A DNA stretch of 64,000 nt from an uncultured Bacillota bacterium. GTDB lineage: Bacteria; Bacillota; Clostridia; Lachnospirales; Lachnospiraceae. A model generated the notes under the pieces. It was given only the letters and a program-made list of their open reading frames with translations, made no database searches and was not told where the DNA came from. Position 1 is the first letter of the stretch, and each line of letters starts with the position of its first letter. Where the stretch lies: NCBI GenBank assembly GCA_949291945.1, contig CASEXH010000006.1, forward strand, positions 124,001-188,000, read 5' to 3'. The position numbers were made by a program, and so were the translations under genes. Shown piece after piece: positions 62,601 to 64,000 of the stretch.

Positions 62601-62889
62601 AAATCACGTCCTGACGTTTCCCGATTCCCAGGAAACGCTTGATAATAGTGAGGATGCTATTGTCCAGAAGCTCGCTTTTAATCTCTTCAATTTCCTCCTG
62701 GGTGTAGGGATGAGCTTCCTCCTCATTTACATACTGAAATTTATTATGGTATTTTTCATAAAGGGCCTGTCTCAGCTCCTCCACACTGTCTAAATCCTTG
62801 AGAACCGCCGCTTGTTTACCGGCATATTCCTCGAAGACCTGGATATTTTCCTCCAGGCCTTCTATCAATTCTATATAATCCTTGTACAT
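59689..62889 (-). CDS. FtsK/SpoIIIE-type ATPase, EssC/EccC-like
   Basis: A 1066-residue protein, the probable motor of the locus. A helical N-terminal region (1-150) precedes the first FtsK domain, with Walker A GTTGSGKST at 498-506 and Walker B LLIIIDE at 611-617. A second, degenerate ATPase domain starts near 800, with VGGTEEEQ (about 821-828) in place of a P-loop. An acidic stretch lies near 960-975. Unlike EssC it has no FHA domain or membrane segment that I can see. The ATG at 62889 has AGGA about 10 bases upstream; a GTG at 62898 overlapping the previous stop is the alternative. Confidence 0.87.
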   Translation of the reverse strand: MYKDYIELIEGLEENIQVFEEYAGKQAAVLKDLDSVEELRQALYEKYHNKFQYVNEEEAHPYTQEEIEEIKSELLDNSILTIIKRFLGIGKRQDVIYAELMGKIRGLTLYLQEQEQEMRRQEDEAGFAIQDYAEAILRGYQETMDAAGYAQDSDWEKYVTSEKGENILYFGNVDVLLESERDYCGEWIGDVLGECYADDFIQVPYTRDSRKPLQFYCEYQGEEARRTATGLLRSLIYQEMRQMQEYALEFHLIDGENTGNDFSELLGLKQIREGDVWQLNRKVTGSVYKYASLYLNNQDISQGLKDLDRYLGLVAEETAGFSSVEEYNASPAAQEKGMIPQQMVVIQNFPAGFGDSDMELLNKLIKNGSQRGVSVFIQYDSRHKKLFREKVDVPTQNIMDGITIEKEGAHITAGDCSSAIEPKIMESGKKEYVQSLIDEKTKIREVDNRFRALMDVEGPFGERDATKGIRIPFAVDRRGEIKELVLGNSAHAHGLISGTTGSGKSTLLHMIISSVAMNYKPEDVEMWLVDYKINEFSSYKYNTPPHVKFLGLSKGADFTFALLDKIWAEYERRQQLVKKADEEMKERGENTNITSITDYRKYMGLQGMSRLLIIIDEFHVMAQQVSEDYAYKEKLENLLAEGRAMGITFLFSDQTVTVGLKGLTEKGRKQIKCRIAMANDKEEMREMLPNIPPEELTDFLNLKVGECALVTCEMVRGDNGQMKEEQSIERVKNIYIDGETRYALCQNIRSFLQAEDYLPVYMDETEKKSYSLPQIQQWEEKNLGRVDYSRQIPLYWGETLDLTGCFMVPLLHRRGENIMSVGGTEEEQMQLLMSQVYSMQRIPGHRIIVLADSYSRLFDLCEEKLLDLQEEDSGVEVYSSLEDICRIVNELTESLRDRRRENRTLVIWIGLEDLYDEFRNAPDTKPRAFKNSHREKKKDVNDLLDEKWNQLFGEDFLSETDSDLEEEPEDEEELIYNALEDISSLLHTGPRSGIFHSIIYDTVYPVKHNREISMENFRHKFAFALGRDDCLEFLGRSNLLEGMEQQKGVAAYYDGKIVRKFIPYEV

Positions 62890-62894
62890 ATCTG

Positions 62895-63776
62895 TCACTT
62901 CCTGTCTCTGTCACCGCCGGAAAAGACGGATTTCAGTATATAGATAATCGCTCCTATGATAATAAGGGAGGGAATCAGAGCGACAAACACTGCATACACA
63001 GTACGCACCGCCAGAACTATAATGGTTACCAGGAAGAAAACCACCACCATACCTAAAAGATATCCCACAGGTACGGTAATGTAATATAAGATTCCCCCGT
63101 TTTCATAGCTGGCTTTCACAGCGATTCCCAGTCCTACAATTCCTCCGATAATTCCCGTAATACCGGAGAAATTAAAGGTGTAGCAATACTGGGCTGTTTC
63201 CTGGGAGGCCATGGACAGAACAATGCCAATGTACAGTCTGAAAAACAGGAAATAGGTGAGAAGTCCCAGGACCGCCGCAATGACAAGTCCGTAAACCACT
63301 TTCACAATGCCCATATCCGCCACACTGTCAGAACCTCTCCTGGCAGGAGGAGCATTCCTTCTGTCTCTGGAATCATACCCTCCTCCGGAGTATCCTGAAG
63401 GGGAAGGGATTTTTGGTCCCGGTGTAGGGGGAGTGTAAGGTCCGCCTCCTGAAGGCATATGTGAACCTCCCCCTGTGCCTCCGGATCCCCCAGGTGCCGG
63501 GGAGGGCTGAAGTTTCGGTGCCTCCTGGTATACAACCCCGGCAAATTTTCCATGAGAATATACCATATCCATAATCCGCAGACCATGCCAGGTATTTCCA
63601 CTGGAAAGGGCACCGCTGATCTCCTGTTCCCTCTGCTTAGTGCAGTATACACTGTCCAGAAGCTTCACCATATATCCTCTTCTGTTCTTTAGGGGATAGG
63701 CGGTTCCGTCCGGCTCTTTCACCCTTCCGGAACTTTCATATTCATAGACAGTCTTATTCTTTCCCACTATCTTCAC
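62895..63776 (-). CDS. Membrane protein with Gly/Pro linker and four to five membrane segments
   Basis: A 293-residue protein. The soluble N-terminal 85 residues are an alpha/beta domain (MKIVGKNKTVYEYESSGRVK and following). A Gly/Pro/Ser-rich linker (88-150) leads to membrane segments at about 157-190, 203-221, 229-256 and 260-283. Starts with GTG, supported by GGAGG 9 bases upstream. It stands directly before the FtsK-like ATPase gene and could be the membrane anchor that the ATPase lacks. No family recognised. Confidence 0.75.
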   Translation of the reverse strand: MKIVGKNKTVYEYESSGRVKEPDGTAYPLKNRRGYMVKLLDSVYCTKQREQEISGALSSGNTWHGLRIMDMVYSHGKFAGVVYQEAPKLQPSPAPGGSGGTGGGSHMPSGGGPYTPPTPGPKIPSPSGYSGGGYDSRDRRNAPPARRGSDSVADMGIVKVVYGLVIAAVLGLLTYFLFFRLYIGIVLSMASQETAQYCYTFNFSGITGIIGGIVGLGIAVKASYENGGILYYITVPVGYLLGMVVVFFLVTIIVLAVRTVYAVFVALIPSLIIIGAIIYILKSVFSGGDRDRK

Positions 63777-63777
63777 T

Positions 63778-63999
63778 TTAACTTTCCTCCTGACGTCTCA
63801 GCAAAGTCTCCGTCTCCCTCAGGAGATAGTTCAGTCTGTCCTCATCCCTGGACAGACTTTCCATATTCTCCAGAATCTCCTCCAGGTATTGACTCTCAAA
63901 ATTCTCCCTCATGGAGTCATCCCAGGTGAGCTGCTGCCATTTCTGCCGCAAAAGACTTTTGTAATTTGAAAACATCTGCTGTTCTAATTCTCTTTTCAT
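63778..63999 (-). CDS. Small charged helical protein at the right edge (possibly partial)
   Basis: 73 residues visible, starting ATG at 63999, one base from the window end, so an upstream start cannot be excluded. It is rich in Glu, Arg and Gln with a long coiled-coil look (SQYLEEILENMESLSRDEDR). It forms part of the secretion operon. No family assigned. Confidence 0.55.
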   Translation of the reverse strand: MKRELEQQMFSNYKSLLRQKWQQLTWDDSMRENFESQYLEEILENMESLSRDEDRLNYLLRETETLLRRQEES

Positions 64000-64000
64000 T

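Overview
The window looks like a chromosomal segment from a gut Firmicute, most likely a Lachnospiraceae (Blautia/Dorea-like) bacterium. The evidence is moderate GC content, AGGAGG-type ribosome binding sites, Gram-positive lipoprotein substrate-binding proteins, many sugar ABC transporters paired with signal-peptide-less glycoside hydrolases, and YesM/YesN-type two-component systems. No rRNA, tRNA, CRISPR array, prophage or intact insertion sequence was seen.

Left part (1-12 kb). A UgpC/MsmX-type sugar ABC ATPase runs off the left edge in an operon. It is followed by a four-gene surface-polymer O-acylation cassette (SGNH hydrolase, DUF4358 protein, MBOAT acyltransferase, DHHW protein). A perfect terminator and an array of five 53-bp tandem repeats with inverted-repeat arms separate this cassette from a convergent GH127 beta-L-arabinofuranosidase gene, which is divergent from an AraC regulator. 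An M20 amidohydrolase plus YfcC-type transporter operon follows.

Middle part (12-47 kb). A long minus-strand operon (23465 down to 11941) encodes a sugar ABC transporter, a histidine kinase/LuxR response regulator pair, an aldo/keto reductase, a GH2 beta-mannosidase-like enzyme, a flavoprotein oxidoreductase and a D-2-hydroxyacid dehydrogenase. It is divergent from a cytoplasmic GH5 enzyme, and the shared promoter region holds a 20-bp inverted repeat. Next come a MerR-methyltransferase fusion and the dTDP-rhamnose operon (rmlA-B-D-C), whose promoter has a 19-bp spacer carrying a palindrome. A second sugar operon (two substrate-binding proteins, two permeases, GH172) is divergent from a YesM/YesN two-component system. 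A decayed RhuM-family gene, a 198-bp palindromic MITE-like element, a beta-helix protein, a second palindromic element and a MATE transporter follow. Then come a membrane Sel1-repeat protein and an ADP-ribosylglycohydrolase.

Right part (47-64 kb). A single minus-strand operon of at least 15 genes enters from the right edge. It contains an FtsK/EssC-like ATPase, two small helical WXG100-size proteins, an LHH-motif nuclease toxin with a SUKH immunity protein, and several membrane proteins (zinc-ribbon, TcaA-like and class-A-beta-lactamase-fold types, one with its catalytic residues lost). It also contains two extreme low-complexity proteins, one acidic and Tyr-rich, the other basic with about 66 copies of a Q-K-Q-S-G-A hexamer, and ends with a soluble TraG/VirD4-like ATPase. 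I read it as a divergent type VII-like secretion or toxin-delivery locus that also carries a type IV coupling-protein-like motor. This is the best candidate here for an undescribed system. The operon continues beyond position 64000, so core components may be missing from view.
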